This document shows, piece by piece, positions 34,015 through 42,816 of a stretch of DNA of 64,000 bases. Origin of the DNA: Rossellomorea vietnamensis (GTDB lineage: Bacteria; Bacillota; Bacilli; Bacillales; Bacillaceae_B); contig NZ_LIXZ01000005.1 of the NCBI RefSeq assembly GCF_001305855.1, positions 22,490 to 86,489 on the forward strand. Reading direction: 5' to 3'. Position numbers and translations under genes: made by a program. Each line of letters opens with the position of its first letter. The first letter of the stretch is position 1. Below the pieces are notes generated by a model that was not told where the DNA came from, searched no databases, and was given only the letters and a program-made list of their open reading frames with translations.

Positions 34015-35946
34015 ATGAATGAAAAAACGTTTCAAACACTTGAATTTAACTTAGTGAAAGAAGAACTAATGGGGTTTGCCCTTACGGAAGAAGGGAAAAA
34101 GGAATTAATGAACTTACGTCCGTCGACAAATATCCGTCAAATTGAAATGCGCCTGGAAGAGGTAACGGAAGCTGTCCACATCTTAAAGAAAAGTGCCAGT
34201 GTACCGATTCACGCTTTAGACGGGGTGGAAAGCATCATGGCAAATCTGAATAAAGGGATGCCCCTCAGGCCGGATCAGCTCACAAGTTTATATTATTTTC
34301 TCGATGCATGTAAAAAGCTGAAAAAATATATGGAAGATAAACAATGGCTGGCGCCGAGAGTTTCTTCCTATGTTTATTCAATTGAAGATATCCCCGATCT
34401 CAGTGAGGAAATCAACCGATGCATTAGAAACGGCAGAGTCGACGATTATGCGAGTAAAGAATTGTTAAGGATACGAAAGCAATCAGGAATCCAGGAAGAA
34501 CGGTTAAAGGACAAGATACAATCGATTGTTAAATCGGCTAAATACAAATCATACTTTCAAGAAGCGATCGTGAGTCAACGAAACGGGCGATATGTCATTC
34601 CGATCAAGAAAGAATTCAGGGGGAAAATGAAAGGTGCCGTTTTGGATTCTTCAGCATCGGGTTCAACCCTGTATATCGAGCCGGAGGAATTAAGCAAACA
34701 ACAGGATCAGCTCCTCACTTTAAGACTCGAAGAAGATCATGAAGTTGAAAATATTCTATGGTCATTGACTGGAATGGTGCAAACATACGAGCCACAATTA
34801 ACACTCGCGGTTGAAACGATGGTCCATTATGATGTATTGTTTGCCAAAGCAAAATATAGTCGCGCCCATGATGGAGTGGAAGCTGTTGTAAATGAAGAAC
34901 AGAGGATTCACTTGATCAATGCCGTTCATCCTCTGCTCGGGAAACACGCAGTCCCACTGTCGATCAAGATGGGGGAAGGATTTCATGCATTGGTCATCAC
35001 CGGCCCTAATACCGGGGGGAAAACCGTAACCATAAAGACGGTTGGGCTTCTTACCCTCATGACCCAATGTGGGTTGCATATTCCCGCAGCAGAGGGCAGT
35101 GAAATAAGTTTGTATCAACAAATCCTTCTGGACATCGGGGATGGACAGAGTCTTCAACAAAACTTGAGTACATTCAGTTCCCATATAAAAAATATCATCG
35201 ATATATTAAAGGATACAAATGATCGGTCCCTTGTTCTATTGGATGAACTTGGCTCAGGTACAGATCCTATGGAGGGGATGGGTCTTGCCACAGCTATCCT
35301 GAATACATTATATGAAAAGGGTGCCACGCTTATTGCCACTACTCACTATAGCGAAATCAAACATTTTGCAGAAGAGCATGAAGGCTTTATGAATGGCAGT
35401 ATGGAATTTAACATCGACACCTTGCAGCCAACATATAAACTGATTGTCGGTCAAGGTGGTGACAGTCAGGCATTCTCTATAGCGTTGAAGCTTGGGATGC
35501 ACCCGGAGATTATTGAAAAAGCACATGAAATCACCTATAAGACGAAGAAAACATATAGTCTAGGAGAGATCGACTACGGTGTGAAAAAAGAAATGGAGAA
35601 GCAGATTATCGTAAACAAACATAAAAAAAGGAATCACGGAAAAATCCAGAATGAAAACAGAAACATCACCTCCTTTACGAAAGGAGATAACGTCAAGATC
35701 TCTCCAGAAGGAGAATTTGGAATTGTATATGAAGGTCCTGATGGTACAGGGAATTACACCCTACAGATCAAAGGGGAAAAGAAATCTGTGAGTCATAAAC
35801 GGCTTCGTTTATATGTATCTGCCCGGGAGCTGTATCCAGATGATTATGATTTCGATATAATCTTCAGCAGCAAAGAAAATCGTAAAAAGAATAAACTCAT
35901 GGGAAAACGGTTTGTAGAAGGCTTGACCATCGAACATGAGGAGTAA
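34015..35946 (+). CDS. MutS2-like ATPase without Smr domain
   Basis: The 643-residue protein begins MNEKTFQTLEFNLVKEELMG, the usual MutS2 opening, with a helical clamp/core region and the ABC-type ATPase: Walker A GPNTGGKTVTIKT near residue 329, LVLLDELGSGTDP near 405 and ATTHYSEIKHFA. MutS2/RqcU proteins normally end in an Smr nuclease domain and act on collided ribosomes or recombination intermediates. Here the C-terminus is a basic KOW-like stretch (KGDNVKISPEGEFGIVYEG) with no Smr motif. ATG 34015 has GGAGG 8 nt upstream; an in-frame GTG at 33949 would add 22 residues. It follows an elaborate leader. Confidence 0.85.
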   Translation: MNEKTFQTLEFNLVKEELMGFALTEEGKKELMNLRPSTNIRQIEMRLEEVTEAVHILKKSASVPIHALDGVESIMANLNKGMPLRPDQLTSLYYFLDACKKLKKYMEDKQWLAPRVSSYVYSIEDIPDLSEEINRCIRNGRVDDYASKELLRIRKQSGIQEERLKDKIQSIVKSAKYKSYFQEAIVSQRNGRYVIPIKKEFRGKMKGAVLDSSASGSTLYIEPEELSKQQDQLLTLRLEEDHEVENILWSLTGMVQTYEPQLTLAVETMVHYDVLFAKAKYSRAHDGVEAVVNEEQRIHLINAVHPLLGKHAVPLSIKMGEGFHALVITGPNTGGKTVTIKTVGLLTLMTQCGLHIPAAEGSEISLYQQILLDIGDGQSLQQNLSTFSSHIKNIIDILKDTNDRSLVLLDELGSGTDPMEGMGLATAILNTLYEKGATLIATTHYSEIKHFAEEHEGFMNGSMEFNIDTLQPTYKLIVGQGGDSQAFSIALKLGMHPEIIEKAHEITYKTKKTYSLGEIDYGVKKEMEKQIIVNKHKKRNHGKIQNENRNITSFTKGDNVKISPEGEFGIVYEGPDGTGNYTLQIKGEKKSVSHKRLRLYVSARELYPDDYDFDIIFSSKENRKKNKLMGKRFVEGLTIEHEE

Positions 35947-35948
35947 TT

Positions 35949-35988
35949 TAAAAAACGCACTCTAGCTTAAACTTGAGTGCGTTTTTTT
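35949..35988. terminator. bidirectional terminator
   Basis: AAAAAACGCACTC pairs with GAGTGCGTTTTTT between the mutS2-like gene and the convergent ZIP gene. Confidence 0.92.
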
Positions 35989-36011
35989 ATCTGATGTATT
36001 CTTAGGAAACT

Positions 36012-36740
36012 CTAGGACATATGTGTCAAAACAAAGGAAAGAATGATTCCCAGGGAAGAAAGGAAACCGACAATTGGTCCGCCTTCCTCAAACGCTTCCG
36101 GCAACATCGTAGAAGAGGCCATCGCGAGCAGCCCGCCAGCACCGAATGCTCCGATTATGTAAGAAGTGCTTTCAGGGGCATCCTGAAGTAAAACGTACCC
36201 AAATAATGAACTGAGTGAAGAAAGAATGACAACACTTCCCCACAGGAAAAGGATTTTCTTCGTACTGTACCGATCAAGCTTTAACCCTATGCTGCTTGAT
36301 AAGGATTCAGGCAAATTACTGATGAAAATAGCAAGTATGAATACCCATTGCATGGATTGACTTTCAATAAAGCTGACCCCGATTATGATGGATTCGGGTA
36401 TGGCATCCATGATGGTACCGACATAAATGGCAATCCCTGAATGACCATGGGGGTTCTTCTTCGATCGTTTTCTCTCGCTTCCGCCTTTATTTGAAATGAA
36501 TATTTCAAATAAAGTAAAGAGGAGGGCACCAAGAAGGAACATAGAAATGAGATACATCAAATCCGCTTTTCCTTCCGCTTCACTTAAGAGATCAAATGTG
36601 GCAGATCCGATGATCAGTCCTGTACCCAATGCCATGATGTATGCTACTACTTTCTTTGGTATATGAAGAAATATCGCCATTATTGCCCCGATCAAGAGGG
36701 AGAGACTGGCTACTCCTCCCCATAAAGCTGCCTGCAACAA
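36012..36740 (-). CDS. ZIP family metal permease
   Basis: The 242-residue protein has about eight hydrophobic helices. Helix-IV and -V metal motifs appear as MDAIPESIIIG and SNLPESLSSS, with a charged cytoplasmic loop (KGGSERKRSKKNPHGHSG) between helices III and IV. ZIP permeases move Zn2+ or other divalent cations into the cytoplasm. The first His of the canonical HSxxE/HNxPEG motifs is absent, so substrate and activity are uncertain. Two TTG codons follow AGGAGG; 36740 or 36737 may be the start. It is monocistronic. Confidence 0.8.
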   Translation of the reverse strand: MLQAALWGGVASLSLLIGAIMAIFLHIPKKVVAYIMALGTGLIIGSATFDLLSEAEGKADLMYLISMFLLGALLFTLFEIFISNKGGSERKRSKKNPHGHSGIAIYVGTIMDAIPESIIIGVSFIESQSMQWVFILAIFISNLPESLSSSIGLKLDRYSTKKILFLWGSVVILSSLSSLFGYVLLQDAPESTSYIIGAFGAGGLLAMASSTMLPEAFEEGGPIVGFLSSLGIILSFVLTHMS

Positions 36741-36877
36741 TGATCCAACCTCCTTTGTTTCGTTTTCATATCGAGTTTTCCCTAATTGAGTAAGGGATTA
36801 AACATTAACCGTTCCCTTGAATAGATCCAGGGAGCACTGGGGAAAGTAAGATTGAATAAATTTTAGGAGGTAAAGAA

Positions 36878-37393
36878 ATGAAAAAATATCTTTTGATTTC
36901 AACGATTGGATTCATGTTCATGATCACTGCTGCCGGCTGCGGAACAAGCAAGAACATGAATGAAGAAGGACAGCAGATGAACAACCGTAACCTGGAGAGA
37001 GTGAACTATAAGAATGATCAGGCGAACCGGGATTATGTGAATGATGGCACGATGAGAGAGAATTACTCGCTTGCTGACAGAGAAGCGGGGAAAGTGGCAG
37101 AACTTAAAGAAGTGAAAAGTGCTTATGTATTGACGACTGATCAAAATGCCTACGTTGCTGCTGTATTAGAAGACCATAAGAATGGGAACGTTTCAAAGGA
37201 ATTGGAAAAGAAAATCTCAGATCAAGTGAAAAAAGAAAATGGCAGTATAAACAATGTGTACGTATCAACAAATCCTGATTTTGTAGACCGTATGAGAGGG
37301 TATGCCGATAAAGCCAGAAATGGAAAACCGATTCAAGGATTTGGTGAAGAAATATCCGATATGGTGAAACGAGTATTCCCGAACCGAGGTTAA
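36878..37393 (+). CDS. YhcN/YlaJ family sporulation lipoprotein
   Basis: The 171-residue lipoprotein has the signal MKKYLLISTIGFMFMITAAG, a lipobox cysteine at AAGC, an Asn/Gln-rich linker, and the conserved domain ADREAGKVAELKEVKSAYVLTTDQNAYVAAVLE. Family members are found in the inner spore membrane and affect germination or outgrowth. The ATG follows AGGAGG. It is monocistronic with a terminator. No forespore promoter was confidently identified. Confidence 0.88.
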   Translation: MKKYLLISTIGFMFMITAAGCGTSKNMNEEGQQMNNRNLERVNYKNDQANRDYVNDGTMRENYSLADREAGKVAELKEVKSAYVLTTDQNAYVAAVLEDHKNGNVSKELEKKISDQVKKENGSINNVYVSTNPDFVDRMRGYADKARNGKPIQGFGEEISDMVKRVFPNRG

Positions 37394-37400
37394 TGCTTCT

Positions 37401-37432
37401 GAAAAAAGTCGAACTCCGTTTCGGCTTTTTTT
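37401..37432 (+). terminator. terminator of the yhcN-like gene
   Basis: AAAAGTCGAA pairs with TTCGGCTTTT (one G-U) and extends into T7. Confidence 0.85.
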
Positions 37433-37508
37433 ATTTACCCATAGGAAATGTTCGAATTATTCAGTATACTATTTAGAGTGACGAAATAAATTGAAGGGAG
37501 GTATGGAC

Positions 37509-38723
37509 GTGGCCCAAACAGCATCAAAAACGGCTGTGAACCCTACGATATATGGAATTCTATTAGCCATTAGTTCGGGTCATTTTATTAATGATACACT
37601 CCAGGCTGTCGTACCGGCTATGTTCCCGATCATTGAGAAGTCATTGGAGCTGAGTTACATGCAAATCGGCTGGATTGCCTTCTCGCTCAATATGACGTCT
37701 TCTTTATTACAGCCGGTCTTCGGAATTTATGCCGATATACGTTCAAAGCCTTACTTACTTCCATTGGGGATGTTGTCCAGCTTAGCAGGGTTGATTGGTT
37801 TTGCCCTGTCCGGTCATTTCATATGGATCATCGTTTCCGTATTATTTATCGGATTCGGTTCCGCCATTTTCCATCCTGAAGGTTCCAGAGTGGCTTATAT
37901 GGCTGCCGGAAATCGAAGGGGACTGGCACAGTCGATTTATCAGGTCGGTGGAAATACCGGCCAGGCGCTTGCTCCCCTGATTACTGCATTTGTCTTTGTC
38001 CCTTTTGGTCAAATAGGGGCCTTATGGTTTACCATTGTGGCCATTATTGGAGTCGTTGTCTTGTTCCGGGTATCTAATTGGTATTCAGATCAGATACGCT
38101 TCAATGAAAAGAGCATGAGTAAAAAGAGTGAAGGAGGAAGAAAAACACGTATTAACCCGAAAATTAAGTGGGCGATGGTATTTGTTGTATTCCTCGTGTT
38201 TGCAAGGTCATGGTACAGTGCAGGATTATCAAATTATTACCAGTTTTATTTGATTGAAGACTACGGACTAACCATTAAAAAAGCGCAGGCATACATATTT
38301 GTCTTTATGTTTGCAGGAGTCATGGGAACCTTCCTGGGGGGGCCGCTTGCCGATCGTTTTGGTAAGAGAAATATCATCTTCTTTTCGATGCTCGGTGCTG
38401 CACCTTTGACACTTGCATTACCTTATTTACCGCTCTCCATTGTCATTCCGTTTATTTTTTGCATTGGATTTATTTTATCGTCAAGTTTTAGTGTAATTGT
38501 AGTGTATGCACAGGAGCTGTTGCCGAGTAAAATCGGGATGGTATCCGGTTTGACCGTTGGCTTGGCATTCGGCATGGGTGCTGTCGGGGCAGTCATCTTT
38601 GGAGGATTGGCCGATCTTTACACCATCCGATTCGTCATGATCCTATGCAGCTTCCTTCCACTACTCGGAATGATGACATTCTTCCTTCCTTCAGACGAAG
38701 CGGTAAGAAACTTCCATAAATAA
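37509..38723 (+). CDS. MFS transporter, fosmidomycin-resistance (Fsr) type
   Basis: The 404-residue protein has 12 predicted membrane helices. GHFINDTLQAVVPAMFPIIEK and FGIYADIRSKPYLLPLGM in the N-terminal half match the Fsr branch, and GPLADRFGKRN supplies the A-type motif in the second half. It is probably a drug or metabolite exporter. The GTG at 37509 is preferred because AAGGGAGGT lies about 6 nt upstream; ATG 37503 is too close. It is monocistronic. Confidence 0.85.
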   Translation: MAQTASKTAVNPTIYGILLAISSGHFINDTLQAVVPAMFPIIEKSLELSYMQIGWIAFSLNMTSSLLQPVFGIYADIRSKPYLLPLGMLSSLAGLIGFALSGHFIWIIVSVLFIGFGSAIFHPEGSRVAYMAAGNRRGLAQSIYQVGGNTGQALAPLITAFVFVPFGQIGALWFTIVAIIGVVVLFRVSNWYSDQIRFNEKSMSKKSEGGRKTRINPKIKWAMVFVVFLVFARSWYSAGLSNYYQFYLIEDYGLTIKKAQAYIFVFMFAGVMGTFLGGPLADRFGKRNIIFFSMLGAAPLTLALPYLPLSIVIPFIFCIGFILSSSFSVIVVYAQELLPSKIGMVSGLTVGLAFGMGAVGAVIFGGLADLYTIRFVMILCSFLPLLGMMTFFLPSDEAVRNFHK

Positions 38724-38725
38724 CA

Positions 38726-38767
38726 AAAGAGGTGATCCCGTCCAAACGGAATCACCTCTTCGTTTTT
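38726..38767. terminator. bidirectional terminator
   Basis: AAGAGGTGAT pairs with ATCACCTCTT around an inner CCGT/ACGG step, with CGTTTTTT on the plus strand. Confidence 0.9.
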
Positions 38768-40059
38768 TAAGAAAATGCAAAGTAAATGATGAATAATCCA
38801 CAAAGGATGTACATGATTGGATGAACTTCTTTCCATTTTTTCAAGGAAATCATCGCAAATGGATAAAGAATGAAACCTAATGCGATGCCTGTTGCAACAC
38901 TGAAGGTTAAAGGCATCATAATAATAGTGACAAAGGAAGGGATGACGATTTCAAGTCGATTCCAATTGATATGCCTGACTTCCGTTGCCATCAATGCACC
39001 AACGATGATAAGTGCAGGGGCAGTCACCTCTGGAGTGATTACCGATAAGATGGGTGAAAAGAACAAAGCGATCGAGAAACAAATGGCAATCACGACAGAA
39101 GTGAATCCGGTTCTTCCCCCGACGGCAACGCCGGCTGAAGATTCCACGAAAGATGCTGTCGTAGAAGTTCCAAATATCGCTCCTGCCACACCTGAAGCGG
39201 AGTCGGCAAGGAGAGCACGGCCTGCGTTCGGGATTTGATTATCCTTCATGATCCCTGCTTGACTGGCAACGGCAATCAATGCACCAGCTGTATCAAAGAA
39301 AGCCACAAACAGAAAGGTAAAGATGACCGCCATGATTTCAATAGTGAAAATATCACCTAAATGGTTGAATACCACTCCGAATGTCGGCTCGAGACTTGGT
39401 ACACTTCCAATAATGGAATGAGGCACGGAGATTTGCCCCGTGACCATCCCGATGATGGTCGTAGCAACCATCCCATAGAAGATCCCGCCTTTAATTCCCT
39501 TTACTAACATCATCAGGGTAATGATAAAACCAAACACAGCAAGCAGTGTCGGGGGCGAAGAAAGGTTCCCGATGGAAACGAATGTTTCAGGGTTGGCAAC
39601 GACGAGTCCCGCGTTTTTAAAACCAATGAATGCCACAAAGAAACCGATGCCGCCGGCAATGGCAAATTTTAAATCCTGCGGGATGACATTGATGATTTTT
39701 TCACGAATTTTCATGACACTTAAAATCATAAAGATGATGCCTGCAATAAATACTCCTGTCAGGGCGATTTCCCAGTCCACTCCCATTCCGATACATACTG
39801 AAAAGGTAAAGAACGAGTTGAGACCCATGCTGGGGGCGATCCCAATCGGAAAGTTTGCCAGTAGACCGATTAACAGGGAGCCAACAATCGCTGACAGAGC
39901 GGTGGCTGTAAATAATGCCCCTTTATCCATTCCGGCCTGACTCAGGATGATGGGGTTCACCACAAGAATATAAGCCATCGATAGGAAAGTCGTGACACCT
40001 GCTAACGTTTCTCTTCTATAATTTGTGCCTCTTTCAGCAAATTGAAAGAATGTTTTCAT
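38767..40059 (-). CDS. pbuG: NCS2 guanine/hypoxanthine permease, PbuG-like
   Basis: The 430-residue, roughly 14-helix AzgA-type NCS2 permease begins MKTFFQFAERGTNYRRETLA and carries FFDTAGALIAVASQAG, GTSTTASFVESSAGVAVGGRTG and the GLNSFFTF segment typical of PbuG/PbuO. It imports guanine or hypoxanthine with protons. The ATG at 40059 follows GGAGGG; the longer open frame reads back into the riboswitch and is not coding. A guanine-type riboswitch with a terminator immediately upstream turns it off when purine is plentiful. Confidence 0.93.
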   Translation of the reverse strand: MKTFFQFAERGTNYRRETLAGVTTFLSMAYILVVNPIILSQAGMDKGALFTATALSAIVGSLLIGLLANFPIGIAPSMGLNSFFTFSVCIGMGVDWEIALTGVFIAGIIFMILSVMKIREKIINVIPQDLKFAIAGGIGFFVAFIGFKNAGLVVANPETFVSIGNLSSPPTLLAVFGFIITLMMLVKGIKGGIFYGMVATTIIGMVTGQISVPHSIIGSVPSLEPTFGVVFNHLGDIFTIEIMAVIFTFLFVAFFDTAGALIAVASQAGIMKDNQIPNAGRALLADSASGVAGAIFGTSTTASFVESSAGVAVGGRTGFTSVVIAICFSIALFFSPILSVITPEVTAPALIIVGALMATEVRHINWNRLEIVIPSFVTIIMMPLTFSVATGIALGFILYPFAMISLKKWKEVHPIMYILCGLFIIYFAFS

Positions 40060-40080
40060 ACTTAACCCTCCGTGTAGATA

Positions 40081-40116
40081 AAAATAAAAAAACTCCGGTG
40101 ACTGAATCAACCAGAG
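40081..40116 (-). terminator. riboswitch-controlled terminator before pbuG
   Basis: On the minus strand CTCTGGT (40116-40110) pairs with ACCGGAG (40099-40093), followed by T7ATTTTT. An alternative helix pairs the 3' strand of aptamer P1 (TCTACAAGATAA) with TTATCCTGTAGA, 11 of 12 positions, as antiterminator. Confidence 0.88.
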
Positions 40117-40157
40117 TGCATCTACAGGATAAAATAATTCCATTGGTCTTACTTTAT

Positions 40158-40222
40158 CTTGTAGACAAGCCATTTAAGGTAGCTGGTAGAAACGTTCAAG
40201 CCATATTCTTGAACTTATACAA
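40158..40222 (-). promoter_or_regulatory. purine riboswitch aptamer, guanine class
   Basis: The minus strand contains TATAAGTTCAAGAATATGG, then GTTTCTACC, then CCTTAAAT, and GTCTACAAG. These are the conserved core and loops of the purine aptamer; P1 is CTTGTA with TACAAG. The specificity-determining pyrimidine in the final UCUA is C, indicating guanine or hypoxanthine rather than adenine. It lies about 100 nt before the purine permease. Confidence 0.95.
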
Positions 40223-40237
40223 GGTGCATATATGTTT

Positions 40238-40267
40238 GTTATAATTGAATTAGGAGAATCATAACAA
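40238..40267 (-). promoter_or_regulatory. probable promoter of the pbuG riboswitch transcript
   Basis: Minus-strand TTGTTA, an 18-nt spacer and TATAAC lie just upstream of the aptamer. Confidence 0.5.
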
Positions 40268-40457
40268 CTGACTATCATCCGGTCAATGGAACCGGTAAAA
40301 GTTCGTGAATTCACTATTTTCTAAATTGATGATTTATTATTAAAAATAGCATACGCCCTATACATCATTCCTGAAAAAAGCTATATTTAGTGAATACAAA
40401 CAATGAGTAGAGAAAACGTAAGTTAATACGTGAATGAATATTGGAGGAATAAATATA

Positions 40458-41315
40458 ATGTCTTCTTTAAAACCAGGTACAGTAGAGGATTTATACGTTG
40501 ATCATGAAGTGCCATACGGTTTCTTTCTAACGAATGATATCGATCGTGTACTTCTGCATCACTCTGAAATAACAGAAGAAATCCAAGAGGGAGATACAGT
40601 GAAAGTATTTCTTTATCATGATAAGGATGTACGCTTGACAGCGACCATGCGAATCCCTAAGGTGCAAGTCGGTGCATACGGTTGGGCAGAAGTAGTGGAT
40701 AAGAGGGAAGATTTAGGCGTATTTGTGAATATTGGGTTGCCTAAGGATATTTTGGTCTCATCAGATGATCTTCCGAAATTTCAGGAGCTTTGGCCGAACC
40801 CTGGCGATCAACTGTTCCTTACCTTAAACCGTGATAAGCAAGACCGTTTATACGGAAGATTGGCCACTGAAAATATCATTGAACAGGTATCAAGAAGAGC
40901 TTCCTCTGAAATGATGAATGCCAAAGTGCAGGGGCGGGTGTATCGACTACTGAGAGTAGGAACCTTCTTCTTATCTGAACAAGGATATCGCTGCTTCGTT
41001 CACATGAATGAGCGTAAAGCGGAGCCAAGGCTCGGCGAACTCGTTGAAGGCAGAGTCATCGACGTGAAGGATGACGGAAACTTAAATGTTTCATTCTTAC
41101 CATTGAAGCAGGATAAAATGCAGGATGATGCTGAAGTCATCCTTGAATATCTGGCAGTTCGGAACGGGGCAATACCATTCTGGGATAAGAGTCAGCCCGA
41201 AGAAATCAAAGATCGCTTCAATATGAGTAAAGCATCCTTTAAACGGGCTCTTGGAAAACTGATGAAAGATAATCTGGTGTACCAGGAAGAAGGCTGGACG
41301 TATCTAAAGAAATGA
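40458..41315 (+). CDS. cvfB: CvfB-like S1 RNA-binding regulator
   Basis: The 285-residue protein has several S1/OB-fold units (MSSLKPGTVEDLYVDHEVPY at the start, GAYGWAEVVDKREDLGVFVNIGL, GRVIDVKDDGNLNVSFLP) and a C-terminal winged helix (FNMSKASFKRALGKLMKDNL). This is the CvfB/YitL layout; S. aureus CvfB is an RNA-binding virulence regulator. It is cytoplasmic, and its targets here are unknown. ATG 40458 follows GGAGG by about 10 nt. The 190 bases before it hold no obvious structure. Confidence 0.87.
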   Translation: MSSLKPGTVEDLYVDHEVPYGFFLTNDIDRVLLHHSEITEEIQEGDTVKVFLYHDKDVRLTATMRIPKVQVGAYGWAEVVDKREDLGVFVNIGLPKDILVSSDDLPKFQELWPNPGDQLFLTLNRDKQDRLYGRLATENIIEQVSRRASSEMMNAKVQGRVYRLLRVGTFFLSEQGYRCFVHMNERKAEPRLGELVEGRVIDVKDDGNLNVSFLPLKQDKMQDDAEVILEYLAVRNGAIPFWDKSQPEEIKDRFNMSKASFKRALGKLMKDNLVYQEEGWTYLKK

Positions 41316-41333
41316 ATGATCTCAACATGAAGA

Positions 41334-41360
41334 AGAGTGCTGACAAATGTCAGCACTCTC
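41334..41360. terminator. terminator of cvfB, shared with the convergent MFS gene
   Basis: AGAGTGCTGAC pairs with GTCAGCACTCT around AAAT. The plus side continues CTTCT and the minus side TCTTCAT, so both T-runs are weak. Confidence 0.72.
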
Positions 41361-41368
41361 TTCTATGT

Positions 41369-42592
41369 TCAGTACGATCCACTTTGATTGACCCTATGAC
41401 TTTCCTTTTTTGTTTTGACCGGTCTAATCGGTAAAAGTGTTCCGACAAAAGCGATTAAGGCACATCCAATGAGTACATGTGAATAACCATTCAAAGCAAC
41501 CGTGGAAAGCACTCCGAACACAACAAGGTCCAAGCCTGAATCCACAATGGAAAGCAAGGAGATGGTCGTCGCCCTGATCCCGGACGGAATTAAGTCATTG
41601 CTTAATTGTGAATAAATGGGGTAACGGATTGCCCGTACAAGTCTTAATAAGAAAAATGAACCTAATACCATCCATATAGATGACCCGAACAAGCCTGATA
41701 TGAGTAATCCCGCTGCCGCTGATAAACCAGAAATATTCATGAGCATGACCCTGGAATAGCGTGCTGTCATCCAACCGATTGAATTCGATGCAATATAGCC
41801 GAGAATGGCAGAAACGGCATAAAAGACCCCGATCAAGTAGACAGGTACGCTTGCATCCTGTAAAAGCGGTTGATCGAAATATTGGTAAACGGCACCAGCC
41901 GGTATGAACACCAATGTTACGTTTAGAAACATCATCAATAACTGTGGTGCCTGGCGTATTACACGGATACCACTCTTTATTTGGGAAAAAGGATTTTCTT
42001 TCTGAAATGAGTCAACAGACGGCTGTTTGACCCAAAGGATTAAGAAGAGTTCTATTAAGTGAAAGACTAAACCCAGTAAGATAAGCAGAGTGAATTGACT
42101 GTCCACCAGATCCTTTGCCAAATAAGAACCGAAAAGGACGGCTATCAGCATGCTGATAAACGAAGCTGATTGAATCTTTCCCATGGCATGATCCATGCGA
42201 TTTTCTTCATTTGACTCTTTGAGTGAATCATAGATCAACGCTTCATCGGCTCCGGAAAAAAAGGTTACACTAAATCCATTGATGAAGCTGTATAAGAAGA
42301 ACATCCAAGGCTCATAAGCGAATAAAAGCAGTGTGATACTAAGGAACTTAAGTAAAGAACCGAATAGAAAAGAATATTTTGCACCAAACCGATCTGCAAA
42401 TATTCCAGTCGGAACCTCCCCGATTAATACGGCACCGCTCCAGAACATGAGCACAATTAAAATATCAGAAGAGGTTAACCCTCTTTCGAAATAGAATAAC
42501 GTTAATACGGGTTGAAGAAAACTGATTGTACCAAAAAAAGAAATCCAAAATAGCACCCGGATATTATGGGCTGCAAGTGTTTGTTTCATCAT
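41369..42592 (-). CDS. MFS transporter under leader-peptide control
   Basis: The 407-residue, 12-helix major facilitator has VPTGIFADRFGAKYSF as the loop 2-3 motif and FFSGADEALIYDSLKES typical of a drug/sugar MFS branch of unknown substrate. Adjacent ATG codons at 42592 and 42589 follow AGGAG by 7 nt. That ribosome binding site is part of an inverted repeat with a segment next to an upstream 19-codon ORF, so expression is probably induced by ribosome stalling, as for several antibiotic-resistance genes. A role in drug efflux is an inference from this regulation. Confidence 0.85.
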   Translation of the reverse strand: MMKQTLAAHNIRVLFWISFFGTISFLQPVLTLFYFERGLTSSDILIVLMFWSGAVLIGEVPTGIFADRFGAKYSFLFGSLLKFLSITLLLFAYEPWMFFLYSFINGFSVTFFSGADEALIYDSLKESNEENRMDHAMGKIQSASFISMLIAVLFGSYLAKDLVDSQFTLLILLGLVFHLIELFLILWVKQPSVDSFQKENPFSQIKSGIRVIRQAPQLLMMFLNVTLVFIPAGAVYQYFDQPLLQDASVPVYLIGVFYAVSAILGYIASNSIGWMTARYSRVMLMNISGLSAAAGLLISGLFGSSIWMVLGSFFLLRLVRAIRYPIYSQLSNDLIPSGIRATTISLLSIVDSGLDLVVFGVLSTVALNGYSHVLIGCALIAFVGTLLPIRPVKTKKESHRVNQSGSY

Positions 42593-42599
42593 AATTTGT

Positions 42600-42676
42600 C
42601 TCCTGCTTCCTGAATTTAATATATTCGTCGGAAGAAGGAGCGTCGTTTCGTTAATTCAGAACGTTCACTCCTTCTT
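42600..42676 (-). promoter_or_regulatory. three-segment translational attenuator
   Basis: On the minus strand, segment 1 AAGAAGGAG (42676-42668, inside the leader ORF) is perfectly complementary to segment 2 CTCCTTCTT (42640-42632). Segment 2, extended to 42630, is also complementary in 10 of 11 positions to segment 3 GGAAGCAGGAG (42610-42600), which holds the ribosome binding site of the transporter. The two helices are mutually exclusive. No T-run follows, so control would be at translation. Confidence 0.72.
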
Positions 42677-42710
42677 GAAATAGTGATAGTGTTTTGAATG
42701 TTTTTTGCAT
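42651..42710 (-). CDS. leader peptide of the MFS transporter (19 aa)
   Basis: The ORF encodes MQKTFKTLSLFQEGVNVLN, with AGGAGG 7 nt before its ATG, one of the best ribosome binding sites in the window. Codons for QEG lie in segment 1 of the attenuator. The tet(L) leader peptide, as I recall it, also carries an EG-containing segment in the same structural role. The inducing drug or amino acid limitation cannot be predicted. Confidence 0.65.
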   Translation of the reverse strand: MQKTFKTLSLFQEGVNVLN

Positions 42711-42816
42711 GATATTTCCTCCTAGTGTTTGATGAATCCAGTGTAGCATAAGAAGGAGAAAAAGAAGTAGTTATTATTCGAAATTCTTTTGTTATTCGCA
42801 GAAAGGGCGTGAGTCA

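Noticed and set aside
40060-40173. N-terminal extension of pbuG
   Set aside because: The longer frame translates the riboswitch expression platform and terminator; ATG 40059 has a good RBS.
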